Part shown: positions 19,601 to 27,229 of the stretch, one piece after another
Numbering within the stretch: position 1 is the first letter of the stretch
How the letters are laid out: each line of letters begins with the position of its first letter
Source of the DNA: WTJY01 sp045105475
GTDB taxonomy: Bacteria; Chloroflexota; Anaerolineae; Promineifilales; Promineifilaceae
Assembly (NCBI GenBank): GCA_045105475.1
Contig: JBGCDP010000023.1
Span: 1 to 64,000 of the forward strand
Direction: 5' to 3'
Length of the DNA stretch: 64,000 nucleotides
The notes under the pieces: generated by a model
What the model saw: the letters and a program-made list of their open reading frames with translations, nothing else
Databases searched by the model: none
What the model was told of the DNA's origin: nothing
Position numbers and translations under genes: made by a program

Positions 19601-20086
19601 GATGATTCAACAGGTGCTCCAACTGACGATGCGGGTGCGGTCGATCTTATCGATGTGACTCACATAATTACGTTTGGAGTTTCAGGTGAAGGCCGTTTCA
19701 TTGAACCGGTTTTGGCCGACTGTTTGAACTGGTCTGGTCAGCTAGGCGGTGGAAATTGCCAAGCTCCATATGATTTATTCTCAACCTTACCAAGTGGAGA
19801 TCAGGCTCAGTATGTTTGGAATAGCCAAGAGTATATTGAGCTGATTATTCAGAGCAACGGCGGCCGGGCAATTGGCTGCTCAGGTACCAGTGGAGCGTGT
19901 GTCCAAATCACAGAAGGTCGGCCGGGGCTATATCGCCTCAGCGGTGTGATGTACGGTGAAATGATCTTCAATGATCCGCTTTATCAGCGCATTGGAGACC
20001 AACCATACGTCGCCCCATTTGAATATCCATTTGATATTTACATCAACGTCGTTTCAACATTCGTAGAATCAGAAGACAATAACTAG
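16604..20086 (+). CDS. Secreted VWFA-domain protein with two GEVED domains, a DUF11-like domain and shared C-terminal module
   Basis: The 1160-aa protein starts with a Sec signal peptide (MCKKHFIKPIRILSVFVLFI, cleavage near TEAAQ). A von Willebrand A domain (16735-17440) follows, with the intact MIDAS DLSGSMGWS and later conserved Thr/Asp (TTPMAKAM, FITDGIPTTD), indicating metal-dependent ligand binding. A cadherin-like domain (17450-17900, with ILRQVRYYNSADN) leads to two GEVED domains (17905-18400 and 18415-18905; DFGDAPASYG and DYGDAPGSYG starts, GEVEDYKI and GEAEDIEF ends). A DUF11-like domain (18905-19280) and the C-terminal module (19285-20083) match the first giant protein in order and sequence. 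The two were probably made by duplication and domain shuffling. GGTGAG lies 6 nt before the ATG. Extracellular adhesion or matrix function is inferred. Confidence 0.88.
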   Translation: MCKKHFIKPIRILSVFVLFIAIMVGAVNQTEAAQPETGLQYHVCQNYDLVYVLDLSGSMGWSYNGSGSRLDAAKDAIVSMNNVLQEDAAGVQASLLTWQGSTIQVKVDFTNNFSSMNSVVNGLSASGTTPMAKAMQATRNHLQSNFDSERQQVVLFITDGIPTTDLNGHWYPDYDVNQVPIINPYGGYYSRQWVNSQGPWNSNAGARAGKPLAQAMAKIDNLTSTLPDMQMHSIAILGTDFRQDLLYYAADKGNGEYFGASNANQLAAAIQQAVYEGNCPSSLGINVDNTALFTLGGEAQTVDPNLTVTGSTGTGEAEGVSSASVQIVDAFNSGTDALYIGDSTADSGVYNGLSWWYESNSGTLEVLGIDTPEAYQDILRQVRYYNSADNTSQTNMNTRRVNFSIRSAWLNVEDNGQMSDDGFVDLEFLTGTDFGDAPASYGSAGQAADMFLRLGATVDVEGQARTSSIADGDDRHNRDDEDGITFVDGTTIYRGSVGTVDVNVTNLRQNGAMVDGWIDFNRDGQFDDATESLIGFGLTFDQSSAAQTKSDSFAIPGDASCGPTIARFRLTTEVAGPTGTSQGTGEVEDYKIDISCDPVEVPDDFDYGDAPGSYGDAQHRIIEGIQLGNSIDSEAIALNSADATGDDITGSDDEDGIVFPNGAIGHLTQTVNLNITARNSAHLDAWVSGWIDWNQDGDFNDSNEKFLTNELIPLSASDQVIQTQLSVPANAACDETMLRVRISSDPVDASENADSGEAEDIEFFVDCSVELGVKITPDMVLVPLEATLGLLVEADNTGPNIAPNNTVTVTLPVGVDLQTITPYGNWSCVAQTSDTLVVCSSPTLNITNLIQVARIEVRVPGIFPLDDVAGTAVITSEFPEVVGEEADNQDSYSVPVKKEWTGTGVPVSDMTPFSHVIYDAALDIVGDSESDFDANELVVNPIQVPVSIVPGLEALTAPQLLASFCQTHITDGCSSPEAILTGTLKLNSYMVDTFMLQTVDDSTGAPTDDAGAVDLIDVTHIITFGVSGEGRFIEPVLADCLNWSGQLGGGNCQAPYDLFSTLPSGDQAQYVWNSQEYIELIIQSNGGRAIGCSGTSGACVQITEGRPGLYRLSGVMYGEMIFNDPLYQRIGDQPYVAPFEYPFDIYINVVSTFVESEDNN

Positions 20087-20099
20087 AAAGTTTCAAGTA

Positions 20100-20182
20100 G
20101 TCATCGGTCTTGATTTTTAAGGCCGATGACTCACTATATTTTTAGTTTCACAAGCTGCGAGCATTTGTTCGCAGCTTTTTTT
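20100..20182 (+). terminator. Tandem hairpins ending the giant-protein transcript
   Basis: The first hairpin pairs GTCATCGG (20100-20107) with CCGATGAC (20123-20130), extended inward by CTT/AAG. The second is a textbook intrinsic terminator: AAGCTGCGA (20152-20160), an 8-nt loop, TCGCAGCTT (20169-20177), then a T run. Confidence 0.9.
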
Positions 20183-20336
20183 GTTTTAATAAATGGGTTT
20201 CCTGTTGGATAAGAGTCTTGAATCTAGTTTCGACTTATTAAAAGATTTTTCGTCTTCGTCTTCGTCTTCCTCTTTTCTTTGTATACAGTAAGGGTCTGGT
20301 GACACAGGCCACTCCCCCCCGTACAATGTTTCAACA

Positions 20337-21203
20337 ATGGATGCTGATTGGAACACACTTTTAACTGCGTGGACATTTAAGCCATTTGCTGCAGTGCTTA
20401 TCGGTCTAATGGTTGCCCTGTATTATCGTGGGAGCCGATCAGAGCATCTATTTGAGTCTGCATTACGACCCCAACTTTTTTATTTTAGCCTCATCGTTCT
20501 CTTCATTGCACTGTTTTCTCCTATTCATCGCTTGGCCAGCCATTTCTTCTTTATTCGTGTCACACAACACATTTTGCTAATAAGCGTCTTTGTTTCATCG
20601 TTTATGAACTCTGACCCGTTTGTTGTGATGTACGCCGGTCTGCCAAAGAATTTTCAACCCTCGGCCGATCGTTTGACAGAGCGCCTCTATCCGATATTAG
20701 AAACCTATTTCACCAAAGGGGTCTGCTGGTTTATCTTCATCTTTTTTGTTTGGGTTTGGTACGATTTTTCAATTGTAGATTTGACCTTGGCTCATCCGTG
20801 GCTGCGCAACATTGAACTTGGTACCATGCTGACAGGAGGGATGCTCCATTGGTGGCATGTCGCGGCCGCAACCCCGAAACTTCATCCACGTTTGCCCGCC
20901 TTTGCTCACATGGGCTACACCTTAGCCGGAGCCGGGCCGCTTAAAGTGCCAGGGTTATTCTTTCTATTTGCGATTAAAGCTTTTTATGCTTATCCAGAAG
21001 CTATCTTTTTGGGATGGGAGATGGATGCCCTTGCCAATCAACGCATTGGCGGCATTATCATCTGGATGATTGGGGGAACCGTTTACACCATTAATTCGAT
21101 GCGTTATTTTAGCCGCTGGCTAGATGGCGAAACCTCCAAGCCACCCCGGCCGCTGTCAGATTGGGACACAGAGGAAGTTTTTCGTGCGCCACACTTGGAA
21201 TAG
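20337..21203 (+). CDS. Cytochrome c oxidase assembly (CtaG/caa3_CtaG) family membrane protein
   Basis: The 288-aa polytopic protein has about seven hydrophobic segments. The order (W near the N-terminus, a YYRGSR loop, FSPIHRLASH, then RVTQHILLISVF) fits the caa3_CtaG family, which helps assemble the copper centre of heme-copper oxidases. HMLQH of typical members is here RVTQH, keeping the second histidine. Later histidines (GGMLHWWHVAAATPKLHP) could bind metal. No oxidase subunit genes are adjacent, so a distinct role is possible. No Shine-Dalgarno is evident; TACAAT lies nine nt before the ATG. Confidence 0.72.
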   Translation: MDADWNTLLTAWTFKPFAAVLIGLMVALYYRGSRSEHLFESALRPQLFYFSLIVLFIALFSPIHRLASHFFFIRVTQHILLISVFVSSFMNSDPFVVMYAGLPKNFQPSADRLTERLYPILETYFTKGVCWFIFIFFVWVWYDFSIVDLTLAHPWLRNIELGTMLTGGMLHWWHVAAATPKLHPRLPAFAHMGYTLAGAGPLKVPGLFFLFAIKAFYAYPEAIFLGWEMDALANQRIGGIIIWMIGGTVYTINSMRYFSRWLDGETSKPPRPLSDWDTEEVFRAPHLE

Positions 21204-21321
21204 GGAAAAACCGAGAAGTGGCTTCGTTTTACTCATAAATATCATGTAGCCTACAGTTCGCCACCTGCCTTAAACCTGATAGAATTCTTGTTCTAATAAA
21301 TCGCTTGCAAGTGAGATTTTT

Positions 21322-22554
21322 ATGCTTGAATTAACCACCGCTCAGGTTCGCCAACTTTCTGTTTTTGCCCAAAGATTAGGCGAGAAAACGCCGCCATCCT
21401 CAAAAGAGCGCATGTTTGATGTGCTGCAGTCGATCCGCTGTTTACAGCTCGATCCGATCAGGGCTGTAGAACGTACGCAGTTCACTGTGTTATGGAGCCG
21501 TTTGGGAGAATACGATAGGCAATGGCTGAATGAACTCACTTATTCAGATAAAAAGCTATTTGAATTCTGGGCACACGCCGCCTCGATTGTTTTGTTTGAA
21601 GATTATCCGATCCACCGCTATTTTATGGATCGCTATGGGACTGATCCGAAGAAAAAAATTACCAAATGGATCGAGCAGAATCAAGCGTTTAAAAATTATG
21701 TTTTGGCAGAAATCGACCGGTTAGGTGAACGGTTAACCAATCAATTTGAAGATCGTGCCGATGTTGGCTGGGGCTCAAGCGGCTGGACCAATGACCGTAG
21801 TTTGCCCTATATGCTCGATTATTTGTGGACACGGGGTGAGATTATGGTTAGCAATCGAGATGGGCTAAAACGCTGGTGGGATATGGCCCATCGCGTCCGG
21901 CCGGAATCGACTGACACCACAACGATCCTTTCACCTGAAGCTGCTACCTACAAATCAGCCGAACTGTCTCTGAAAGCCCTTGGCATAGGCCGTATGCGGG
22001 ATATCAAAGTTCATTTCACACGTGGCCGTTATCCGCATCTTAAAACCGCCGTGCCACAATTGGTCGCCGACGGGACCTTCATCGAAGCGAGCGTGCCTGA
22101 ATTAGGAACTGACACATGGTACGTTCATCGAGATTTCGTGTCGTTTTTCGACAACCCTGAGCACGCTGGATGGCAGCCACGCACTACGCTTTTGTCTCCG
22201 TTTGATAATTTGATTTGTGATCGAGATCGGACTGAATTAATTTGGAACTTTTATTATCGGATCGAAATTTACGTGCCCGCAGTAAAGCGGCAGTATGGCT
22301 ATTATGTGCTGCCCATTTTGCACGGCGACCGGCTCATCGGCCGAATAGATTCACGGATGGATCGTAAAGCGGGTGTTTACAACGTCAATGCTGTATTTGC
22401 CCAGTCAGATGCCCCCATGAGCGAGGATGTTGGTCAAGCTGTGCAACAGGCCATTCTTGATTTCGGCCGCTTTTTGGGAGCAAAGAAAGTCAAATACGGC
22501 CGTAAAAAACCGGCCGGATGGCGATCATCGCTAAAAACACAGAAAATTAACTAA
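21322..22554 (+). CDS. YcaQ/AlkX-like DNA glycosylase (winged-helix, HTH_42 family)
   Basis: The 410-aa protein begins LELTTAQVRQLSVFAQRLG and carries the family signature around QSIRCLQLDPIRAVERTQ (residues ~36-53). In this family AlkZ-type proteins use QxQ and YcaQ-type proteins QxD; the QLD here fits the YcaQ branch, which unhooks interstrand crosslinks and removes bulky alkylated bases. Tandem winged-helix domains make up the rest; LLSPFDNLICDRDRTE is another conserved block. The Shine-Dalgarno GTGAGA precedes the ATG. Its 3' end overlaps the convergent beta-helix gene by 8 bp. It is encoded alone, consistent with a constitutive repair enzyme. Confidence 0.85.
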   Translation: MLELTTAQVRQLSVFAQRLGEKTPPSSKERMFDVLQSIRCLQLDPIRAVERTQFTVLWSRLGEYDRQWLNELTYSDKKLFEFWAHAASIVLFEDYPIHRYFMDRYGTDPKKKITKWIEQNQAFKNYVLAEIDRLGERLTNQFEDRADVGWGSSGWTNDRSLPYMLDYLWTRGEIMVSNRDGLKRWWDMAHRVRPESTDTTTILSPEAATYKSAELSLKALGIGRMRDIKVHFTRGRYPHLKTAVPQLVADGTFIEASVPELGTDTWYVHRDFVSFFDNPEHAGWQPRTTLLSPFDNLICDRDRTELIWNFYYRIEIYVPAVKRQYGYYVLPILHGDRLIGRIDSRMDRKAGVYNVNAVFAQSDAPMSEDVGQAVQQAILDFGRFLGAKKVKYGRKKPAGWRSSLKTQKIN

Positions 22555-25500
22555 CCTCAAACTGCACAGGGACTTGGCCTACAGACCCTGTCGAGTCGTC
22601 TATATCAATCAAGCACTCGAACGTGCCTTTTGCCGTGGTTGTGCCAATCAGTCGAATTTGACAGCTGTCCGTTTGTGCACCACCTGCATGAAGCAAGATG
22701 TCACCAATCGGGCCAAAGCCTGCGTTGTTGCCAGATGAATCTGACACGACATCGAAATACACTTCAGTCGTTCCTTCTGGTAGATTTGACCATTTAACCA
22801 TTCCGGTGCTGTGATTGCCTAACCCTGAAACTGTCCCTTTATCAGAAATAAAAGAGACTCCTTCAACTTCCGAGTCATTTTTAATGCCGTGAATGGCCCA
22901 AACTAAATCTTTGAAAGGGCGATTGCTAAAAATCCTGACCCGATTGGTGCGTAACCCCGAGTCACCACCGGCCGAAAATTCAGAGTACCCGCTAACAAGA
23001 CCGATCAAAAAGGGGTTACCTGAATTATTTGCCTGTGGCGCCCCTTCAATGACCTGCGTTAATGTCAAATTTGACCCTAGCACATCTCCTAAATTATAGA
23101 CCTGAGTTGTGCCTGCTCCTGTTGAACCGATCAAGCCCGTTTTTGTTGTATTGATCATAGCCGTTCTACTATCTACATAAGGTTGTGTTACCGAGTTGAT
23201 CGGTGCACTAACAATCACCTTGTTTTTAGGAGCGAAAAACGCATTGTTTCCAGAGCTATTAGATTTATAAACAAAGGAGAGCTGACGCAGCCCGCCCAAG
23301 TTGCGCCACGAAACAATCCCCGAATGATCTGAGTCGACATCAGCTAAGGTTCCTCCGTTTGATATGGCTACGATATCTTCTTCAGGGGTAGAGATGCCTC
23401 CAACTCGATAGTCAAGCTGATCAATAGGCTGGCTGACATTAACTGTGATCAAATTAAACCTGACACCGTCTCCGCCACCACATTTGATCTGCGTGTATCC
23501 CCAGCTTGTGCCATTAATGGTGGGGGCACCCGGATTCAAATTGGGATGGGGAGCAATGGTCTGGGTGATGGTAAACACATCTCCATTGACTTTGCCTAAA
23601 TTAAACGTTTGTAACACCGTCCCATCTATTTCTGTGCCACCATCACCTGATTTACCGTCTGATTCAGCATCAACGGCCGTTTTCTCGCTTGTTAGGCTTC
23701 CACCTAAACCACCACCTTGCCCTGAGCCTGCATGATTTTCAGGCATAGTGTTGTGTTGGGAAATTTGGACGTTCATCTTAATCCCAGGGGGGAGATTGTT
23801 GGCAGATGCATTGATCGATTGGGCACTGCTCGATGCAATTTGCAGATTAATCGAGTCTTGGAGAGCGATTTCTTGCATTGGGATTTGGAATAGTTTGGTC
23901 AGGTTGGGGATGACTTCGGCCGCCACCGTCCAGCTAAACGTCTGGGAAACTTTTGCTCCACCGCTATCAGTAGCAATGATCGACACAATCGATTCACCAT
24001 TTTGGTTGGGCGTACCGCTGATGACCCCTGTATCTTCGTCAATAACAAGGCCAGATGGCAGCCCTTCGGCCGAAAATTTGATCGAGTCTTTATCAGGATC
24101 AGTCACTTGCAGAGCCAACTGAGTGAAATCCCCAATCCAGCTAGATTGCGGCCCAGGGTTTACGAATATCGGGCTGCGGTTAATCGGCTCCCCATCACCC
24201 TCTTCAATTGGATCAACTTCTATTAGGAAAGTCCCATGTGTTGATCCCCCACCACCATTGGCCGTGATGCTGACTGAAAACTTACCCGCCACTGTTGGTT
24301 TGCCGGTAAGTAATCCGGCAGAGTTGATTGTAACGTTAGGCGGCAGACCATCGGCCGAAAATGTGACAGTTGCCCCTGTTGGATGGGTTGCTTCAATCTG
24401 GAAGTTAAGCGTCTCGTTTACTTTTGCTGATACGGATGATAAGTTTTGCAGAATCGGGTTTTCTACAATAATCGGCCGCTCATTGTCATTCCCATTGTCG
24501 ACGTTTGCATGAATTGACTCAGGATAAACCCCATAGTTTTTCCCTGATTGCTTGCGCAGAAAATCTAAAGGACCACTGTAGGTCATCGTAATGTCGATGG
24601 ACGAGTTCCTAATTTTAATATCACGCGTCTGCCATCCATGCCCGATATTTTCTCCTCTGTTCCCAACCGGCCCAGGATTCACAAAATTTGGGTTTATCGT
24701 TTTCGCATTTGGTACCTTATGATCCAAGCTGCCATCGGTGTACATGTTGCTCCATTGATTCCCGCTCCCGTAAATTGAAAAAGCCCCATGGCCTGTGATC
24801 AGAAATCGATTGTGCTTGTTGTTGTCCCCTTTTAAATAGTAATTTCCACCGTTTGGATAGCCGACACCATTGTCGTTTGGATACCAGCGCCATTTTTTGA
24901 TCACAATATCTTCGACTTGATTGTTGCGGGCGGTAGCCCGGCCGTGCCATCGAATGGCAGTAGCGTTGTCAATGAAAGTAATTCTGCGTACTTTCCCATT
25001 GTTAAAATTGCCATGAGCGTCACCTAGAATGAGTCCGTGCCACATCCCCATAATAAGACAATCTTCGATGACGATGTTTTCCCCACCAGTGTAGACTTGA
25101 ACCCCATCTGGATGCCGATTGTAGTTCCACGTAAAGTGAGGCAGGTCCACATGGGCTTTTGTATTTGCCAAAAAGCAGTGGCGAATTAAGGCATTGTCCG
25201 GCCGCTGACCACCTACATTCTGAATCGCATCCTGCCCGTTATCGAGAATAATGCATCTTTCAATAAGAACGTGTTTTCCGGCTAGCCGAATTCCAGCCTT
25301 ATCTGTTTTGTATCGGCCGGAAACGGTTTGAATCGTTCCATTAGAGTAGATTTCCATGTTGGCAAAACGATGGCCGCCTCCATTGTCCCCATAACTGTCG
25401 ATACCTGCATTGTTCCAACCGTGAATCGTTATGCCGCGAGGAATGCCCCCATCAACTTCAATGTTAGAGAAGGATCGCATGTGGATGCCGGATGCGCTTT

Positions 25501-25825
25501 GGCCGTTCCCACTTTCTCGCCAACGATGTGTCGTGATGTTGGCGTGAGGCAACTCATTGTTCCGGCCGCCAAAAATGACCACATATCCATTCCGGCCGTT
25601 TTCTTCAGACCGTTTGATTTTGATGCGATTATTCCGACTTGATCCACTTTTACCGATGCGCAGCGTTTTTGTATAGACTTTTTTAGTACGCCCACCGTCG
25701 AGCCAAATCGTGTCGCCTGAAGAAACTTTGCCCCAATTTATTTGGTCTAATTCTGTCCAAGCATTGGCCCAATCTGTGCCATTGTTCGATCCACTTGCTC
25801 CCTTGCTTATATACCAGTTCGCCAT
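22547..25825 (-). CDS. Large right-handed parallel beta-helix protein with Ig-like (He_PIG) domains and a duplicated unknown module
   Basis: The 1092-aa protein opens with WYISKGASGSNNGTDWANAW and GDTIWLDGG, the usual cap of pectate-lyase-like beta-helix proteins; the helix runs to about residue 440 (IEVDGG, VLIERCIILDNG, IVIEDCLIMG). Two putative-Ig (He_PIG) domains follow (about 455-635; GLPPNVTINSAGLLTGKPTVAG and the similar GLPSGLVIDEDTG). A third Ig domain begins near 640 (NNLPPGIKMN) and seems to finish only at 1050-1092 (IGTTTAKGTF), with two copies of a ~140-aa module between (about 733-875 and 904-1045). No signal peptide is visible although carbohydrate-type beta-helices are normally secreted. 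AGGAAGGA precedes the ATG. It may bind or cleave polysaccharide; no catalytic residues are assignable. Confidence 0.8.
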   Translation of the reverse strand: MANWYISKGASGSNNGTDWANAWTELDQINWGKVSSGDTIWLDGGRTKKVYTKTLRIGKSGSSRNNRIKIKRSEENGRNGYVVIFGGRNNELPHANITTHRWRESGNGQSASGIHMRSFSNIEVDGGIPRGITIHGWNNAGIDSYGDNGGGHRFANMEIYSNGTIQTVSGRYKTDKAGIRLAGKHVLIERCIILDNGQDAIQNVGGQRPDNALIRHCFLANTKAHVDLPHFTWNYNRHPDGVQVYTGGENIVIEDCLIMGMWHGLILGDAHGNFNNGKVRRITFIDNATAIRWHGRATARNNQVEDIVIKKWRWYPNDNGVGYPNGGNYYLKGDNNKHNRFLITGHGAFSIYGSGNQWSNMYTDGSLDHKVPNAKTINPNFVNPGPVGNRGENIGHGWQTRDIKIRNSSIDITMTYSGPLDFLRKQSGKNYGVYPESIHANVDNGNDNERPIIVENPILQNLSSVSAKVNETLNFQIEATHPTGATVTFSADGLPPNVTINSAGLLTGKPTVAGKFSVSITANGGGGSTHGTFLIEVDPIEEGDGEPINRSPIFVNPGPQSSWIGDFTQLALQVTDPDKDSIKFSAEGLPSGLVIDEDTGVISGTPNQNGESIVSIIATDSGGAKVSQTFSWTVAAEVIPNLTKLFQIPMQEIALQDSINLQIASSSAQSINASANNLPPGIKMNVQISQHNTMPENHAGSGQGGGLGGSLTSEKTAVDAESDGKSGDGGTEIDGTVLQTFNLGKVNGDVFTITQTIAPHPNLNPGAPTINGTSWGYTQIKCGGGDGVRFNLITVNVSQPIDQLDYRVGGISTPEEDIVAISNGGTLADVDSDHSGIVSWRNLGGLRQLSFVYKSNSSGNNAFFAPKNKVIVSAPINSVTQPYVDSRTAMINTTKTGLIGSTGAGTTQVYNLGDVLGSNLTLTQVIEGAPQANNSGNPFLIGLVSGYSEFSAGGDSGLRTNRVRIFSNRPFKDLVWAIHGIKNDSEVEGVSFISDKGTVSGLGNHSTGMVKWSNLPEGTTEVYFDVVSDSSGNNAGFGPIGDILLHAGGAQTDSCQIRLIGTTTAKGTFECLIDIDDSTGSVGQVPVQFEVS

Positions 25826-26015
25826 TTTTCCTTCCTGTGTTAACAGGCTCCCTAATTGATTTGGCTCTTTTACTTTTCCAAAAATAACTTTCTACAAATG
25901 TTGCTAGCAACATTTGGTACCGTAACCGTAACAAAAGTATCATCTATTTGTCAGGCTTAAAAGTCTCATAAATTGCTAAAATGTCTCATATTCGATCACT
26001 TATGGCCCCATCACT

Positions 26016-26555
26016 ATGAAAAATCAACAGAAACTATCCAAATTTCTTGCGCTTATTCTGCGCCATAATCCTGGAAAAATTAACCTTAAACTTGACGCAC
26101 ATGGTTGGGCCGATGTGGCTGAGCTGATCGAAAAAACGAATCAGCACCGGAAGTTGTCAATTAGCATGGCTGACCTTGAACAAGTTGTTGCTAATAATAG
26201 CAAGCAACGGTATCGATTTAACGATGACAAAACCCGTATCCGGGCCAATCAAGGGCATTCGATCGATATCGATTTGGGACTTGAGCCCACAATTCCTCCG
26301 GCCGTGCTTTATCACGGCACCGCTAGCCGCTTTGTCGATAGCATCATGGAAAAAGGATTGGTCTCTGGCCGTCGCCAGCACGTTCACTTGTCGCTTGATA
26401 TTGAAACGGCGACGACCGTCGGTAAACGCCATGGCAAACCGGTCATTTTAACGGTAGATACCGCCCAAATGTCGGCCGATGGTTTCCTTTTCTATCTATC
26501 TCACAATAATGTCTGGTTAACCAAGCATGTGCCGGTAAAATACCTGAGCAGTTAG
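26016..26555 (+). CDS. kptA: RNA 2'-phosphotransferase (Tpt1/KptA family)
   Basis: The 179-aa protein matches KptA along its whole length. The N-terminal winged-helix lobe contains LSKFLALILRHNPG with the conserved Arg-His; the C-terminal ADP-ribosyltransferase-like lobe contains YHGTASRFVDSIMEKGL, HVHLSLDIETATTVG and WLTKHVPVKYL. The family moves an internal RNA 2'-phosphate to NAD, giving ADP-ribose 1''-2''-cyclic phosphate; it may also ADP-ribosylate 5'-phosphorylated nucleic acids. Bacterial targets are unclear because bacteria lack the eukaryotic tRNA-splicing pathway. It is followed after 88 bp by the zinc-ribbon gene. No Shine-Dalgarno is evident. Confidence 0.93.
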   Translation: MKNQQKLSKFLALILRHNPGKINLKLDAHGWADVAELIEKTNQHRKLSISMADLEQVVANNSKQRYRFNDDKTRIRANQGHSIDIDLGLEPTIPPAVLYHGTASRFVDSIMEKGLVSGRRQHVHLSLDIETATTVGKRHGKPVILTVDTAQMSADGFLFYLSHNNVWLTKHVPVKYLSS

Positions 26556-26580
26556 TCAGCATACTTAGCTCTCAGCCATT

Positions 26581-26631
26581 CAGCATTTCAGCAAGAGAGC
26601 AAAGCTGACAAGCTGACCCACTGAAATGCTG
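26581..26631 (+). repeat. Inverted repeat between kptA and the zinc-ribbon gene
   Basis: CAGCATTTCAG (26581-26591) and CTGAAATGCTG (26621-26631) form a perfect 11-bp stem around a 29-nt loop. GCTGACAAGCT also occurs twice nearby. No T run follows, so terminator function is doubtful; it may be an mRNA-stabilising element. Confidence 0.55.
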
Positions 26632-26643
26632 ACAAGCTAAACT

Positions 26644-27174
26644 ATGGAAGAATACGATTTTGACGAACTAGACGATTTTTTCGTCTGCCCCAACTGCTAC
26701 GCTGAAGTTCCTTGGAACGCGGCCGCCTGCCCCGAATGTGGCTCTGACGAAGAGACCGGCTGGGCTGAGGATGCTGAAGGGGTCATTTACGAAAGTGATG
26801 ACGCGGCCGATGAGCGGCCGGTTACCCCACTTTGGCAAAAAATCGTGCTGGTCTTCTTAGCCTATCTGCTCGCCTCCCCCCTTTCCGCTTTTTTTGAACC
26901 CAGTTCCACCGGATTCCTGTTACTGACCGCTTTACTCATCATCGCTATCGCTTACATCGTAGTCGTTGAGAAGTTAGGTGGTAGTGTGGGGCTCCCGCTG
27001 CCTAACCGCTCAGCCACCGCGATGTCAGACTACGATAGCCTGATGCTGCGTGCTCGTGGCAACCAGTCAATTGTTGAGCGTCTAATTGCTTTTGAGCAAG
27101 AACGTAATCCTGACGGTGACCGTGAGCAGTGGATTTCAGATGCATTGGTCCGTTGGAAAAAAGATACACGTTAA
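26644..27174 (+). CDS. Zinc-ribbon membrane protein
   Basis: The 176-aa protein has an acidic N-terminus with a zinc ribbon (CPNCYAEVPWNAAACPECG, two CPxC pairs), an acidic linker, and two hydrophobic segments (about residues 65-85 and 90-108). A soluble charged tail ends in DGDREQWISDALVRWKKDTR. Topology suggests both termini in the cytoplasm. Function unknown. It sits between kptA and ppc with short gaps, but a 10-bp inverted repeat (27175-27184, 27200-27209) separates it from ppc. Confidence 0.75.
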   Translation: MEEYDFDELDDFFVCPNCYAEVPWNAAACPECGSDEETGWAEDAEGVIYESDDAADERPVTPLWQKIVLVFLAYLLASPLSAFFEPSSTGFLLLTALLIIAIAYIVVVEKLGGSVGLPLPNRSATAMSDYDSLMLRARGNQSIVERLIAFEQERNPDGDREQWISDALVRWKKDTR

Positions 27175-27209
27175 TTTACGATTGTTGATCGCCTAAGCTC
27201 AATCGTAAA
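27175..27209 (+). repeat. Inverted repeat before ppc
   Basis: TTTACGATTG (27175-27184) and CAATCGTAAA (27200-27209) form a perfect 10-bp stem with a 15-nt loop immediately after the preceding stop codon and 20 bp before the ppc ATG. It could act as a weak terminator or as a leader structure; no T run follows. Confidence 0.5.
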
Positions 27210-27229
27210 TCGTCAACCGAAAACCAAAA

